Source: CAWCKS01 sp963796195 (GTDB taxonomy: Bacteria > Pseudomonadota > Alphaproteobacteria > Rhizobiales > Xanthobacteraceae). Taken from it: a stretch of DNA of 64,000 nucleotides. The stretch is from contig CAWCKS010000016.1 in the NCBI GenBank assembly GCA_963796195.1, positions 151,997 through 215,996 on the forward strand, given 5' to 3'. The notes under the pieces are model-generated. The model made no database searches. It was not told where the DNA came from and was given only the letters and a program-made list of their open reading frames with translations. Shown here in pieces: positions 35,493 to 44,759 of the stretch; the stretch's first letter is position 1, and the number at the start of each line of letters is the position of its first letter. Position numbers and translations under genes: made by a program.

Positions 35493-36704
35493 ATGTCAAA
35501 AGCGCCTGCCACTGCGGCTCATTCGCCGACCCGTCACTACCGTCCCGAAACCCGCCTGGTGCATTCCGGCACGTTGCGCTCGCAATGGGGCGAGACCTCC
35601 GAAGGGTTGTTCCTGACCCAGGGCTTTGTCTACGACACCGCGGAGCAATGCGCCGCGCGCTTCAAGGGCGAAGACCCCGGTTACATCTATTCGCGCTTCT
35701 CCAATCCGACGGTTGGGATGTTCGAGCAGCGCATGGTCGAGCTCGAGGGCGCGGAAGCCGCGCGCTCCACCGCGACCGGCATGGCCGCCGTCACCACTGC
35801 TGTGCTCGCGCCACTGCGCGCTGGCGATCATGTGGTGGCGTCGAAGCAGATGTTCGGCTCCTGCCGCTTCGTCATCGAGGAACTGCTGCCGCGCTACGGC
35901 ATCGCCTCGACACTGGTCGATGGGCTCGATCTCGACCAGTGGCAGCGCGCGATGAAGCCGAACACCAAGTCGCTGTTCCTGGAAAGCCCGACCAACCCGA
36001 CACTGGACGTGCTCGACATCGGCGCGATCGCCGAGATCGGTCACGCCGGCGGCGCGCGCCTGATCGTCGACAACGTGTTCGCAACGCCGATCTGGCAAAG
36101 CCCGCTCGCGCTCGGCGCCGACGTCGTCGTCTACTCCGCGACCAAGCACATCGACGGCCAGGGCCGCTGCCTCGGCGGCGTGATCCTGTCGTCCAACGAC
36201 TTCATCAACGAGCACATCCACAACTTCATGCGACAGACGGGTCCGTCGCTGTCGCCGTTCAACGCCTGGGTGCTGCTGAAGGGGCTGGAGACGCTCGGCG
36301 TGCGCGTGCGGCAGCAGACGCAGAACGCCGCGGCGGTCGCCAGCGCGCTGGCCAAGCATCCGAAGATCTCGAAACTGATCTTCCCGGGCCGCGAGGATCA
36401 TCCGCAGGCCGCGACTGTGAAGAAGCAGATGCGTGCCGGCTCGACGCTGGTGGCGTTCGAGGTCAAGGGCGGACGGCCAGCGGCGTTCCGCACGCTGAAC
36501 GCGCTGAAGGTGTCGCGCATCTCCAACAACCTTGGCGATGCCAAGAGCCTCGTGACGCATCCGACCACGACGACGCACCAGCGCCTCACCGAGGAAGCGC
36601 GCGCCGAGCTTGGGATCACCGAGGGCATGATCCGCTTCTCGGCAGGGCTGGAGCATCCCGATGATTTGATCGAGGATTTGCACGCGGCGCTCGAGCAGGC
36701 GTGA
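35493..36704 (+). CDS. metZ: O-succinylhomoserine sulfhydrylase
   Basis: A 403-residue PLP enzyme of the Cys/Met metabolism family, making homocysteine from O-succinylhomoserine and sulfide in methionine synthesis. Signatures: YSRFSNPTVGMFEQRMVELE, LFLESPTNPTLDVLDI, RLIVDNVFATPIWQSPLALG and the PLP lysine in VVYSATKHIDGQGRCLGG. ATG 35493 is chosen because GGAGGTCAC precedes it; ATG 35460 lies on the terminator T-run and lacks a ribosome-binding site. It is regulated by the SAM-II riboswitch. Confidence 0.95.
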   Translation: MSKAPATAAHSPTRHYRPETRLVHSGTLRSQWGETSEGLFLTQGFVYDTAEQCAARFKGEDPGYIYSRFSNPTVGMFEQRMVELEGAEAARSTATGMAAVTTAVLAPLRAGDHVVASKQMFGSCRFVIEELLPRYGIASTLVDGLDLDQWQRAMKPNTKSLFLESPTNPTLDVLDIGAIAEIGHAGGARLIVDNVFATPIWQSPLALGADVVVYSATKHIDGQGRCLGGVILSSNDFINEHIHNFMRQTGPSLSPFNAWVLLKGLETLGVRVRQQTQNAAAVASALAKHPKISKLIFPGREDHPQAATVKKQMRAGSTLVAFEVKGGRPAAFRTLNALKVSRISNNLGDAKSLVTHPTTTTHQRLTEEARAELGITEGMIRFSAGLEHPDDLIEDLHAALEQA

Positions 36705-36726
36705 TGGCACGAGAAAAGCACAAGTC

Positions 36727-36865
36727 GTCGTCCCCGCGAACGCGGGGACCCATACTCCGCAGCGCGAGTGATGCGACGCAACGATGTGACGTAATCGCCG
36801 TGGCCGACGTCGCGAACAAATCAATTGGCACAGGGGCTATGGGTCCCCGCGTTCGCTGGGACGAC
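36727..36865. repeat. 139-bp palindromic element with 26-bp inverted termini
   Basis: Left arm GTCGTCCCCGCGAACGCGGG-GACCCA (36727-36752) and the right arm at 36840-36865 are inverted copies with one mismatch. Each arm is itself palindromic. The unrelated centre has no coding frame. It looks like a non-autonomous miniature element or REP doublet between metZ and the convergent SGNH gene, and its arm matches the repeat at 22268. Confidence 0.85.
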
Positions 36866-36890
36866 CCAACGTGAGCGGCATCGCCACCCC

Positions 36891-37877
36891 TCACATCGGG
36901 CGGAACATCAACACGTCCTGCGGCGGTTCGATGCCGGCCTGAACGCGCCCGACCGAGTTGATGATGGTGTCGCCGAGCAGCTGCGCGAAGCAGGCGTAGC
37001 CCCAGTCGTTCATGTGCAGGCCGTCGGGATAAGTGAAGGTCGTGTAGGAATCGTCCTGCGTGTTGTACCAGTCCTTCATCACCTCGAAGCGCGGAAACAG
37101 CCCGACACGTTCGAGGTGCGCGACCCGGCTGATCAGTCCGACCATCCGGTTGGCGCGTTCCGTCTTGGCGGTGACTTGAGGCGCATATTGCGGGTCGATC
37201 AGAACGACGTCGGCGCCGGTTGCACGCATCCGCTCGATTCCATCGCTGACCAGACGCTCTGTCTCGGCAGGATCGAAGCCGCGGATCACTGCATTGGTAC
37301 CCAGCTGCCAGATCACAAGGTCCGGCTTGGCGTCGAGGACGGCGGTCTGCAACCGCTTCATCATTTGCGGGACTTCTTCGCCGCCGATGCCGCGGTTGAG
37401 AACGGTGATCTCGGCCTTGGGAAATTTCCGCCGCAACTGCTCAGCGAGGCGATTTGGATAGGTGAAGGCGGGCGACGTCACGCCGACGCCGACGGTCGAC
37501 GACGAGCCGAAGGCGACGATGGTCACCGCGCCACTGGCGGCGAGCTTCTTGGCGATATGGGGCAGCGAGCCTTCGAGATAAGTCCCGGACTTCGGCCCGG
37601 CACAAGGCACGCGACGGAACACGTCGGCGATCGAGCGGCCGAGCTGCTCGATCTTGTCGGCCGCGCGCCCTGCGAATCCGCCTCGCTGATCGGAACCACC
37701 GGCCGCCGCCACAGTGCTCTGGCCTGACATCAGCGCCGGTGGCGCGCCTGGGGGCGAGCCCGGGCCTTCCGCGGTCGCAGCGTGCACCCCAAGGATCGGG
37801 GTCAGGGCAAAGGCGACAGCGAGCGCAGAACCAAACCGGGCGATCAAAGGCGTTCGTATAAAAATGGACTTCCTCAC
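36891..37877 (-). CDS. Secreted SGNH/GDSL-family hydrolase
   Basis: About 328 residues with a signal peptide (IARFGSALAVAFALTPILGVHA). SGNH blocks are intact: block I VTIVAFGSSSTVGVGV, block II/III VLNRGIGGEEVPQMMKRL, the Asn-containing IWQLGTNAVIRGF, and block V YPDGLHMNDWGYACFA with the catalytic Asp-x-x-His. GTG 37877 is preferred because it lies eight bases after the upstream stop and opens the signal peptide. It is the third gene of an opgC-SGNH-SGNH operon and may deacylate a periplasmic glycan. Confidence 0.88.
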   Translation of the reverse strand: MRKSIFIRTPLIARFGSALAVAFALTPILGVHAATAEGPGSPPGAPPALMSGQSTVAAAGGSDQRGGFAGRAADKIEQLGRSIADVFRRVPCAGPKSGTYLEGSLPHIAKKLAASGAVTIVAFGSSSTVGVGVTSPAFTYPNRLAEQLRRKFPKAEITVLNRGIGGEEVPQMMKRLQTAVLDAKPDLVIWQLGTNAVIRGFDPAETERLVSDGIERMRATGADVVLIDPQYAPQVTAKTERANRMVGLISRVAHLERVGLFPRFEVMKDWYNTQDDSYTTFTYPDGLHMNDWGYACFAQLLGDTIINSVGRVQAGIEPPQDVLMFRPM

Positions 37878-37884
37878 GTCTGAT

Positions 37885-38709
37885 TCACTTCTGATCTTTG
37901 GGCTCCTCCGGCCCCAACTGCGCGGCTGCAACGACAAAGTCAGCAAGCGCACGGCCGATACAGTCGTGTACGCTGCGCGCCAAAGTCTGGCTGCGCGTGG
38001 TCACGCTGAAATCGAAATCACCTGCGTCACTCCACTGCTTCATGATGGCGAACCGGTCAAACACCGGGACGCCCTGCTCCTGCGCCACAACGCGAATGTT
38101 GTCGAGATAGGTCGTTACCGAAAGCACGGTCTCCATGCGCGGATTATACTGCGGGTTCATTAACACGACGTCGGCGCCGGCCGCCTTCAGCGCGGCAATG
38201 CCGTCCCCGACGGCACTGCGGAAATCGTCGGCATCGATCGAGCGCAGCGCATCGACGGTGCCCGTTTGCCAAATAACGAGGGTCGGCTTGCCGTCCTTGA
38301 CCAACTTGCCAAATCCCTGGGCCACGTCCTCGGCGGGCTGCCTCATGTGCAAATCGGTCGCGACGTGCACGGCGACGCCGGGGAGCTTTTGGCCGAGGTA
38401 ATATTCGAGACGCGCCGGGTAAGCCGCGCTCGCGCCATCGGCGCCAGCAAGCGTCGACGAGCCGCTTCCGACCACCGTGATCTCGAGCCGCTTGCTCGAT
38501 TTGACCTGCCCGGCGGCCTTCTCCAGCACATTCTCCGTGGGGAGCATGTCGGAGGGCATTTCGCAAACCGGCCGCGCAGCGTCTTCGGCCCGGGCCGATG
38601 CCGGCGCGAGCAGGTTCACCAGCGCGAGCATAGCCACCGCCGCTGTAGTGCATGCGCGCTTGCTCGCTACCGCATTCGATCTCGTGATTGGTCGCCTTAT
38701 TGGTCTCAC
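37885..38709 (-). CDS. Secreted SGNH-like protein with degenerate catalytic Asp-His block
   Basis: About 274 residues with a basic n-region and signal peptide (AAVAMLALVNLLAPASARA). It aligns with the downstream SGNH protein: ITVVGSGSSTLAGADG (block I serine), IWQTGTVDALRSIDADDF, GADVVLMNPQYNP. At block V the neighbour has DGLHMNDWGYAC, whereas this protein has RSQTLARSVHDC, so the Asp and His are not recognisable. It may be a binding or regulatory paralogue. GTG 38709 overlaps the opgC stop (GTGA), giving the full signal peptide. Confidence 0.8.
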   Translation of the reverse strand: MRPIRRPITRSNAVASKRACTTAAVAMLALVNLLAPASARAEDAARPVCEMPSDMLPTENVLEKAAGQVKSSKRLEITVVGSGSSTLAGADGASAAYPARLEYYLGQKLPGVAVHVATDLHMRQPAEDVAQGFGKLVKDGKPTLVIWQTGTVDALRSIDADDFRSAVGDGIAALKAAGADVVLMNPQYNPRMETVLSVTTYLDNIRVVAQEQGVPVFDRFAIMKQWSDAGDFDFSVTTRSQTLARSVHDCIGRALADFVVAAAQLGPEEPKDQK

Positions 38710-39932
38710 GGCCCGCCCCCAACGAGATCGGCATTGGCGCTCGACTGACGCGAGCCGCTCTTTTCTGCGACACCCCTGTACCACGTGGTTGTCCAGGCGG
38801 TCCCCCACATGATTAGAATGCCGCCGATTGTGATGAGCAGATGCAGCCAAGCGCCGCCGTTATATTCAGCCATGATGAAGTGACCGGCAAAGGCGAGGAA
38901 CACGCCGATGCAGAAAATCGCGAGCGAGTGCTGGCCGCAGATCACCATCGGCCGCAGCCACTTCGACCCCAGATACGGCCAGTCCTTCGGGATGAAATAG
39001 ACGGTCAGGACGGCAAGCGCGAGGAAGTGGGCGAACCGGAGGATGTCGAGATCAGTCTTGTCGATCGGATAGATGATGCCCTCGAGCCAGAGCGGCATCA
39101 GGAAGTCGAGTTTCGGGATGTACCAGGTCAGCGTGACGCAGAACGAGAAGATCAGGTAGGCGATGGCGATGCCGAGCGTGATCCGCGACGACAGCACCCG
39201 CGACATCCGCACCGCGCCGCCGAGCGCGCACCACGCGCCGAACACGAACAGGAGCTGCCAGGCGAACGGATTGAAGTACCAGTAGCCGTCCGGATAGGCC
39301 GGCAGCGACAGATCGAATTCCCAGGTGGCGATGTAAAGGCCGACCGAGAGCAGCAATGTGAAGTCCGGCTTTCGGCGCATCAAGAACAGGATCAGCGGCA
39401 GGAAAGCCATCAGCACGATGTAGAGCGGCAGCACGTCCATGTTGACCGGACGGAATTTCAACAGCAGCGCCTGCACGATGGTGACGTCGGGCTGCTTGAA
39501 GAAGTCGAGCACGTTCATCTCTTCCGCATAGAGAGGATTCTCGAACCGCGTCGCGACGTAGGAGATCTCGGCGAGGTAGATCGTGAACAGCAGGATGTGC
39601 GCGGCATAGATCTGCCACACGCGCTTGAAGATGCGCGCACTGGCGACGACGACCCCGCGATCGCCCATGGCGCGGCCGTAGACGAAGGCCGCGGTGTAGC
39701 CCGAGATGAAGATGAAGATTTCGGTGGCGTCGCTGAAGCCATAATTGCGGATGGTGAACCAGGTCAGCACGCTGGTCGGCAGGTGGTCGATATAGATCAG
39801 CCACAGTGCCAGCCCGCGGAACAGGTCGAGCCGCAGTTCGCGCTCGCCAGCGGCGACCGGGATCACAAGCGCCGGCCGGGCGACCGGTTTCCCCGCCGGC
39901 AGGATTGCATCGATCGACATCGGCTTCGACAT
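38706..39932 (-). CDS. opgC: OpgC family membrane protein (glucan succinyl/acyltransferase type)
   Basis: A 408-residue polytopic membrane protein with about ten helices. The OpgC signature opens with RELRLDLFRGLALWLIYIDH and NYGFSDATEIFIFISGYTAA, followed by GYWYFNPFAWQLLFVFGAW and the C-terminal VICGQHSLAIFCIGVFLAF. OpgC adds succinyl groups to osmoregulated periplasmic glucans. ATG 39932 (MSKPMSIDAILPAGK) is chosen over a longer frame that lacks support. It is translationally coupled to two SGNH genes, suggesting one system for modifying and trimming glucan or other surface acyl groups. Confidence 0.9.
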   Translation of the reverse strand: MSKPMSIDAILPAGKPVARPALVIPVAAGERELRLDLFRGLALWLIYIDHLPTSVLTWFTIRNYGFSDATEIFIFISGYTAAFVYGRAMGDRGVVVASARIFKRVWQIYAAHILLFTIYLAEISYVATRFENPLYAEEMNVLDFFKQPDVTIVQALLLKFRPVNMDVLPLYIVLMAFLPLILFLMRRKPDFTLLLSVGLYIATWEFDLSLPAYPDGYWYFNPFAWQLLFVFGAWCALGGAVRMSRVLSSRITLGIAIAYLIFSFCVTLTWYIPKLDFLMPLWLEGIIYPIDKTDLDILRFAHFLALAVLTVYFIPKDWPYLGSKWLRPMVICGQHSLAIFCIGVFLAFAGHFIMAEYNGGAWLHLLITIGGILIMWGTAWTTTWYRGVAEKSGSRQSSANADLVGGGP

Positions 39933-40082
39933 TCTCACCTGCTCTGTCGGCGACTTAGTCGCTACCTTCCGCGGAACCGGGTATATTCGTATATAGGAAC
40001 GCAAGACGCTTGTTGGGCTGGTTTTTATCACAAGAAGCGGATCATTTGGGCAAGGGAATCCCCAAGTTCTGGCGACACCACC

Positions 40083-40475
40083 ATGTACCGAGCCGTTACC
40101 CGCAATATCGAAGTGGTCGTCGAGCCGAGCTTCCTCGCCGACAAGTCGTCCGTGCCACACAGCCAGTTCTTCTGGGCCTATCACATCGCCATCATCAATC
40201 GCGGCCGGGAGACGGTGCAGCTGAAATCGCGGCACTGGATCATCACCGATTCCAACGGCCGCGAGCAGGTCGTGCGCGGTCCGGGGGTGGTCGGCGAGCA
40301 GCCCGTGCTGTCGCCGGGTGAAAAGTTCGAGTACACCAGCGGGGTGCCGCTGGAGACGCCGTCGGGCTTCATGACCGGCCGCTACCAGATGGTCACCGAC
40401 CGCGGCGAACCGTTCGAGATCCAGATTCCGACCTTCTCGCTGGACAGCCCGACCGTGGCGCGGACGCTGAATTGA
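40083..40475 (+). CDS. apaG: ApaG protein
   Basis: A 130-residue single-domain fibronectin III-like protein. YRAVTRNIEVVVEPSFLADK, FFWAYHIAIINRGRETVQLK, HWIITDSNGREQVVRGPGVV and GEQPVLSPGEKFEYTSGVPL are the family landmarks. ApaG is linked to Co2+/Mg2+ homeostasis and dinucleotide polyphosphate levels in enterobacteria; its molecular role remains unclear. It is transcribed divergently from opgC. Confidence 0.95.
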   Translation: MYRAVTRNIEVVVEPSFLADKSSVPHSQFFWAYHIAIINRGRETVQLKSRHWIITDSNGREQVVRGPGVVGEQPVLSPGEKFEYTSGVPLETPSGFMTGRYQMVTDRGEPFEIQIPTFSLDSPTVARTLN

Positions 40476-40496
40476 TCTAAGCGGCAGGCGGAAAAA

Positions 40497-41474
40497 TCAC
40501 GTCTGCTCGACGCCGGCTTCTTCCGGCGTGAATTCGTAGGTTGACGAGCAGAATTCGCAGGTCACCTTCACACGGCCGTCCTCGACCATGTCGGCGCGAT
40601 CATCGGGCGCAAAGCTCTTCAGCATCGAGGCAACCGCGTCGCGCGAGCACGAGCATTTGGCGCCGAGCGGCTGGGTCGCGAACACCCGCACACCGCGTTC
40701 GTGGAACAGGCGATAGAGCAGCCGCTCGCCCGACAGCTCGGGATCGATCAGTTCGACATCCTCGACCGTCTCGATCAGCGCCCGACCCTCGGTCCAGGCG
40801 TCATCCTCGGCAACAATATGAATGGCTGCGCCTTCGGGCGCGTCACCGGGATGCAGATCGGCTTGCAGCGCACGTTCCGGTGCCTTCGGCAGGAACTGCA
40901 ACAACAGCCCGCCAGCCCGCCAGCGGTGGCGTGGGTCGCCCTGGCCGAGTTCCTCGCCGATCGCAAGTCGAACCCGGGTCGGAATCTGCTCCGAGCGCAA
41001 AAAATATTCATGCGCGGCGTCTTCCAGCGTGCCGCCGTTGAGCGCGACCAGTCCCTGGTAACGGCTCATCGAGCCGCCCTGGTCGATCGTCATCGCGAGG
41101 TGTCCGTGGCCGAGCAAATCACCCACCGTCTGTCCGTCGCGCAGCCGCTCCCGATCGAAACGCGCGTAGGCGCGCAGGGAGCCCGGCACGCGGAAGTCGA
41201 CCACCATCAGCGACACCGGGCCGTCGGTCTGGGTCTGCAGAATGAAGCGGCCGTTGAATTTCAACGAGGAGCCGAGCAAGGCAGTGAGCACGATGGCTTC
41301 GCCCAGCAGTTTTGAGACGGCGAGCGGATAGTCGTGCTTTGCCAAAATTACGTCGAGCAGCGGACCGAGCTTGACCAGCCGCCCGCGCAGATCGAGCGCG
41401 GCGATTTCGAACGGCAGGACGGCGTCGTCGAGCGGGACAGCGGACGGCGCGCGCGAAAAGGATCGATCAGCCAT
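40497..41474 (-). CDS. hslO: Hsp33 redox-regulated chaperone
   Basis: A 325-residue cytosolic holdase activated by oxidation. The N-terminal domain contains LTALLGSSLKFNGRFILQTQ and the conserved GxxxxT region; the C-terminal zinc centre has its four cysteines in AKCSCSRDAVASML (CxC) and VTCEFCSSTYEF (CxxC). It overlaps the upstream argF stop by eight bases, so it is the last gene of argD-argF-hslO, an order common in Rhizobiales. Confidence 0.95.
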   Translation of the reverse strand: MADRSFSRAPSAVPLDDAVLPFEIAALDLRGRLVKLGPLLDVILAKHDYPLAVSKLLGEAIVLTALLGSSLKFNGRFILQTQTDGPVSLMVVDFRVPGSLRAYARFDRERLRDGQTVGDLLGHGHLAMTIDQGGSMSRYQGLVALNGGTLEDAAHEYFLRSEQIPTRVRLAIGEELGQGDPRHRWRAGGLLLQFLPKAPERALQADLHPGDAPEGAAIHIVAEDDAWTEGRALIETVEDVELIDPELSGERLLYRLFHERGVRVFATQPLGAKCSCSRDAVASMLKSFAPDDRADMVEDGRVKVTCEFCSSTYEFTPEEAGVEQT

Positions 41475-42420
41475 TGGCTTTGGTTGAATTGAAGTCTTGG
41501 GTAGCGTTGAAACACCACGCCAGAATGCCCTTCTGGGCGTGCAAGCGGTTCTCGGCCTCGTCGAACACCACGGATTGCGGCCCGTCGATGACCTCGTCGG
41601 TCACCTCGTCGCCGCGATGCGCGGGCAGGCAATGCATAAACAAGGCGTCTGGTTTCGCCAGCGACATCAAATGCGCGTTGACCTGGTAGGGCCTGAGCAT
41701 GTTGTGACGGTTGGTGGCGTCCTTGTCGCCCATCGACACCCAGGTGTCGGTGACGACGCAGTCGGCATCGCGCACCATTTTCTCGGGGTCGGCTCCGATC
41801 TCGACCGGCGCCCTGGTCTCCTTGATCCAGTCCTTCAGCGCACGCTTCGGCGCGAGCTCCGGCGGGCTCGCCACTTTCAGCTCGAACCCGAAGCGCTCGG
41901 CGGCATGGGCCCACGAGGCCATCACGTTGTTGGCGTCACCGGTCCACGCCACGGTGCGCCCCTTGATGGCGCCGCGATACTCCTCATAGGTCATGACATC
42001 GGCCAGTACCTGGCAGGGGTGCGAGCGCCGCGTCAGTCCGTTGATGACGGGCACGGTCGCGTGCTTTGCCATCTCGATCAGCGCGTCGTGGCTGAGAATG
42101 CGGATCATGATGGCATCGACGTAGCGCGACAGCACGCGCGCGGTGTCGGCGAAGGTCTCGCCGCGACCGAGCTGCATCTCCTGGCCCGTCAGCATGATCG
42201 ACTCGCCGCCAAGCTGGCGCATGCCGACATCGAACGACACCCGCGTTCGCGTCGACGGCTTCTCGAAGATCATTGCCAGCGTCTTGCCTTTGAGCGGCCT
42301 GTCGCCATTGGCGCCGCTCTTCAACCGCGCCTTCATGGTGCGGCTGAGCTCGAGCATCTCGCGCAGGTCTTCGGTCGGAACCTCGCTGAGATCGAGAAAA
42401 TGCCTTGGGCTCTTGCTCAC
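41467..42420 (-). CDS. argF: Ornithine carbamoyltransferase
   Basis: A 317-residue enzyme making citrulline from ornithine and carbamoyl phosphate. The carbamoyl phosphate site is FEKPSTRTRVSFDVGM, with MQLGRGETFADTARVLSRYV, the HPCQ motif in RRSHPCQVLADVMTYEE, and the ornithine loop MHCLPAHRGDEVTDEV. The start is GTG 42420, overlapping the argD stop (GTGA); the long open frame upstream is only the opposite-frame shadow of argD. Confidence 0.96.
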   Translation of the reverse strand: MSKSPRHFLDLSEVPTEDLREMLELSRTMKARLKSGANGDRPLKGKTLAMIFEKPSTRTRVSFDVGMRQLGGESIMLTGQEMQLGRGETFADTARVLSRYVDAIMIRILSHDALIEMAKHATVPVINGLTRRSHPCQVLADVMTYEEYRGAIKGRTVAWTGDANNVMASWAHAAERFGFELKVASPPELAPKRALKDWIKETRAPVEIGADPEKMVRDADCVVTDTWVSMGDKDATNRHNMLRPYQVNAHLMSLAKPDALFMHCLPAHRGDEVTDEVIDGPQSVVFDEAENRLHAQKGILAWCFNATQDFNSTKANG

Positions 42421-43622
42421 GCTGCCCCTCTCTTGGCCCCCGCCGCAAGCCGCGCGCAGGCGCGCTCGATGCGGCCGACGGCATCGCCGATCTCGGCTTC
42501 GGTGACGATCAAAGGTGGCAGCATGCGCACGACGTTCTCGCCGGCCGCGACCGTCAGCATCTTCTCGTCGCGGATCGCGTTCGACAGGTCGCCCGCCGGT
42601 ACCACGGCCCGCAGCCCCACCAGCAAACCTTCGCCGCGCACTTCGTCGACCACCCCTGGATAGCGGTCGCAGACGCCGGCAAGCTTCTGCTTCAATAATA
42701 GCGACATGCGCTGGACGTTCTCCATGAAGCCCGGCGCCAGCATCACGTCGAGCACCGCGTTGCCGGCCGCCATGGCGAGCGGATTGCCGCCGAAGGTCGA
42801 GCCGTGGGTGCCCGCGGTCATGCCCTTGGCGGCCTCGTGAGTGGCGAGGCAAGCCCCGATCGGGAAGCCGCCGCCGAGCGCCTTGGCAAGCGGCATGATG
42901 TCGGGCGTGACGCCGGTGCGCTTGTAGGCGAACAGCTCGCCGGTGCGGCCCATGCCGCATTGCACTTCGTCGAAGATCAGGAGCAGGCCATTGCGGTCGC
43001 ACAGTTCGCGTAGCGCCTTGAGGAAGGCGGTCGGCGCGGTGCGCACACCGCCCTCGCCCTGCACCGGCTCAATCATGATTGCGGCGGTCTTCGGCCCGAT
43101 TGCTTTCTTGACTGCCTCGAGGTCGCCGAGCGGCACCTGGTCGAAGCCGTCGACCGGCGGACCAAAACCTTCGAGATATTTTGCCTGCCCACCGGCGGCG
43201 ATGGTGGCAAGCGTGCGGCCATGGAACGCGCCCTCGAACGTGATGATGCGATAGCGTTCGCTCCTGCCGCTCGCGGCCTGGTATTTGCGCGCCATCTTGA
43301 TCGCACACTCGACGGCTTCGGCGCCGGAGTTGGCGAAGAACACGACGTCGGCAAAGCTCGCCTCGCACAACCGCGTCGCGAGCCTCTCGCCGTCCGGAAT
43401 CTTGTAGAGGTTGGAGACGTGCCAGACCTTCGACAGCTGCGCCGTCATCGCGGCGACGAGGTGCGGATGGCAATGGCCGAGACCATTGACGGCGACGCCG
43501 GAGCCGAAATCGAGATAGCGATCGCCGTTGGTCGCAATCAGCCAGCAGCCTTCGCCGCGATCGAAAGCGACATCGGCACGGGCAAAGACCGGAAGAAGAT
43601 GAGATTCAGCGCTCTGGCTCAT
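42417..43622 (-). CDS. argD: Acetylornithine aminotransferase
   Basis: A 401-residue class III PLP aminotransferase of arginine synthesis, also likely to accept succinyldiaminopimelate. DFGSGVAVNGLGHCHPHLVA, FFANSGAEAVECAIKMARKY, FEGAFHGRTLATIAAGGQ, LLIFDEVQCGMGRTGELFAY and the PLP lysine in IMPLAKALGGGFPIGACLAT are clear. ATG 43622 (MSQSAESHLLPVF) is preferred to the in-frame start at 43637. It is the first gene of argD-argF-hslO. Confidence 0.96.
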   Translation of the reverse strand: MSQSAESHLLPVFARADVAFDRGEGCWLIATNGDRYLDFGSGVAVNGLGHCHPHLVAAMTAQLSKVWHVSNLYKIPDGERLATRLCEASFADVVFFANSGAEAVECAIKMARKYQAASGRSERYRIITFEGAFHGRTLATIAAGGQAKYLEGFGPPVDGFDQVPLGDLEAVKKAIGPKTAAIMIEPVQGEGGVRTAPTAFLKALRELCDRNGLLLIFDEVQCGMGRTGELFAYKRTGVTPDIMPLAKALGGGFPIGACLATHEAAKGMTAGTHGSTFGGNPLAMAAGNAVLDVMLAPGFMENVQRMSLLLKQKLAGVCDRYPGVVDEVRGEGLLVGLRAVVPAGDLSNAIRDEKMLTVAAGENVVRMLPPLIVTEAEIGDAVGRIERACARLAAGAKRGAA

Positions 43623-44113
43623 GGCGTTCCCCGACAATCGTTTTGAAGTTCATCGCGTTTTGGAGTTCATCGGACGTTGAGCGTACGCGAGGCGTCGCAA
43701 GTGCGCGGCCGGGGCAGCTCGCCCGAAACAAAAGTGCCGCCTTTCCAAGGCGGCACTGGCAGGCATTCTATTATCGGGCTATCGCCTGTCAACAGCGCGG
43801 GGAGCCCCCGGACGACTCCAGAGCGACCGCAAGTCCCAGAAAAAGCTGATTTTTGGGGCCTTATGCACGGGAACATGTGGACTTACCGGCACCGGACTCT
43901 TGCAGCCGAGTTCACGCCATATTGTAGCGTCGCGGACGTCAGATACGACATCTCGCGCGGCGGCTCTGCTCCTTCGTACGGTTGGTTTCGCGTAACGTCC
44001 GGTCTCCTCAACAAGGATTCCGGCGACAGAGGGGGGATTTTGCCGGGACTAAACGATTGAAGTCGCTGCGGTCGGCCTGCTCAGCCGCACGACACTTCCG
44101 AGGGAAGATTGCA
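43623..44113. other. Long argD-gcrA intergenic region (491 bases)
   Basis: The region divides argD (leftward) and gcrA (rightward) and must hold both promoters. It contains a perfect palindrome AGTGCCGCCTT-tcc-AAGGCGGCACT at 43732-43757 and three GANTC sites (43814, 43895, 44016), the CcrM methylation target. No convincing coding frame is seen on either strand. Confidence 0.55.
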
Positions 44114-44620
<507 letters not shown>

Positions 44621-44638
44621 ATAGTCATTGCCGGGCAT

Positions 44639-44757
44639 AGCCGTTCAAAGAACGGCGTCGCTTCGCTCGCCTCTGACGCGGCAATCCATCGAACTTCGTG
44701 ACAAAGATTTCTCGTGATGGACCCGCGGGTCAAGCCCGCGGGTGACGTCGAGTCTCC
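44639..44757. repeat. Intergenic palindromic repeat, ACCCGCGGGTCAAGCCCGCGGGT type
   Basis: CCGTTCAAAGAACGG at 44641-44655 is followed after about 60 bases by GACCCGCGGGTCAAGCCCGCGGGTGAC, a double palindrome. It lies between convergent gcrA and phoB and could act as a bidirectional terminator. Of the same general kind as the other dispersed palindromes in the window. Confidence 0.7.
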
Positions 44758-44759
44758 GA

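Noticed and set aside
41467..43002. A 511-codon frame that would extend argF far upstream
   Set aside because: The first ~190 codons lie over argD in another frame and are arginine-rich noise; argF begins at GTG 42420 overlapping the argD stop.
43814..44020. Three GANTC sites as evidence of CcrM control of gcrA
   Set aside because: About two such sites are expected by chance in this length, so they are noted only within the intergenic entry.
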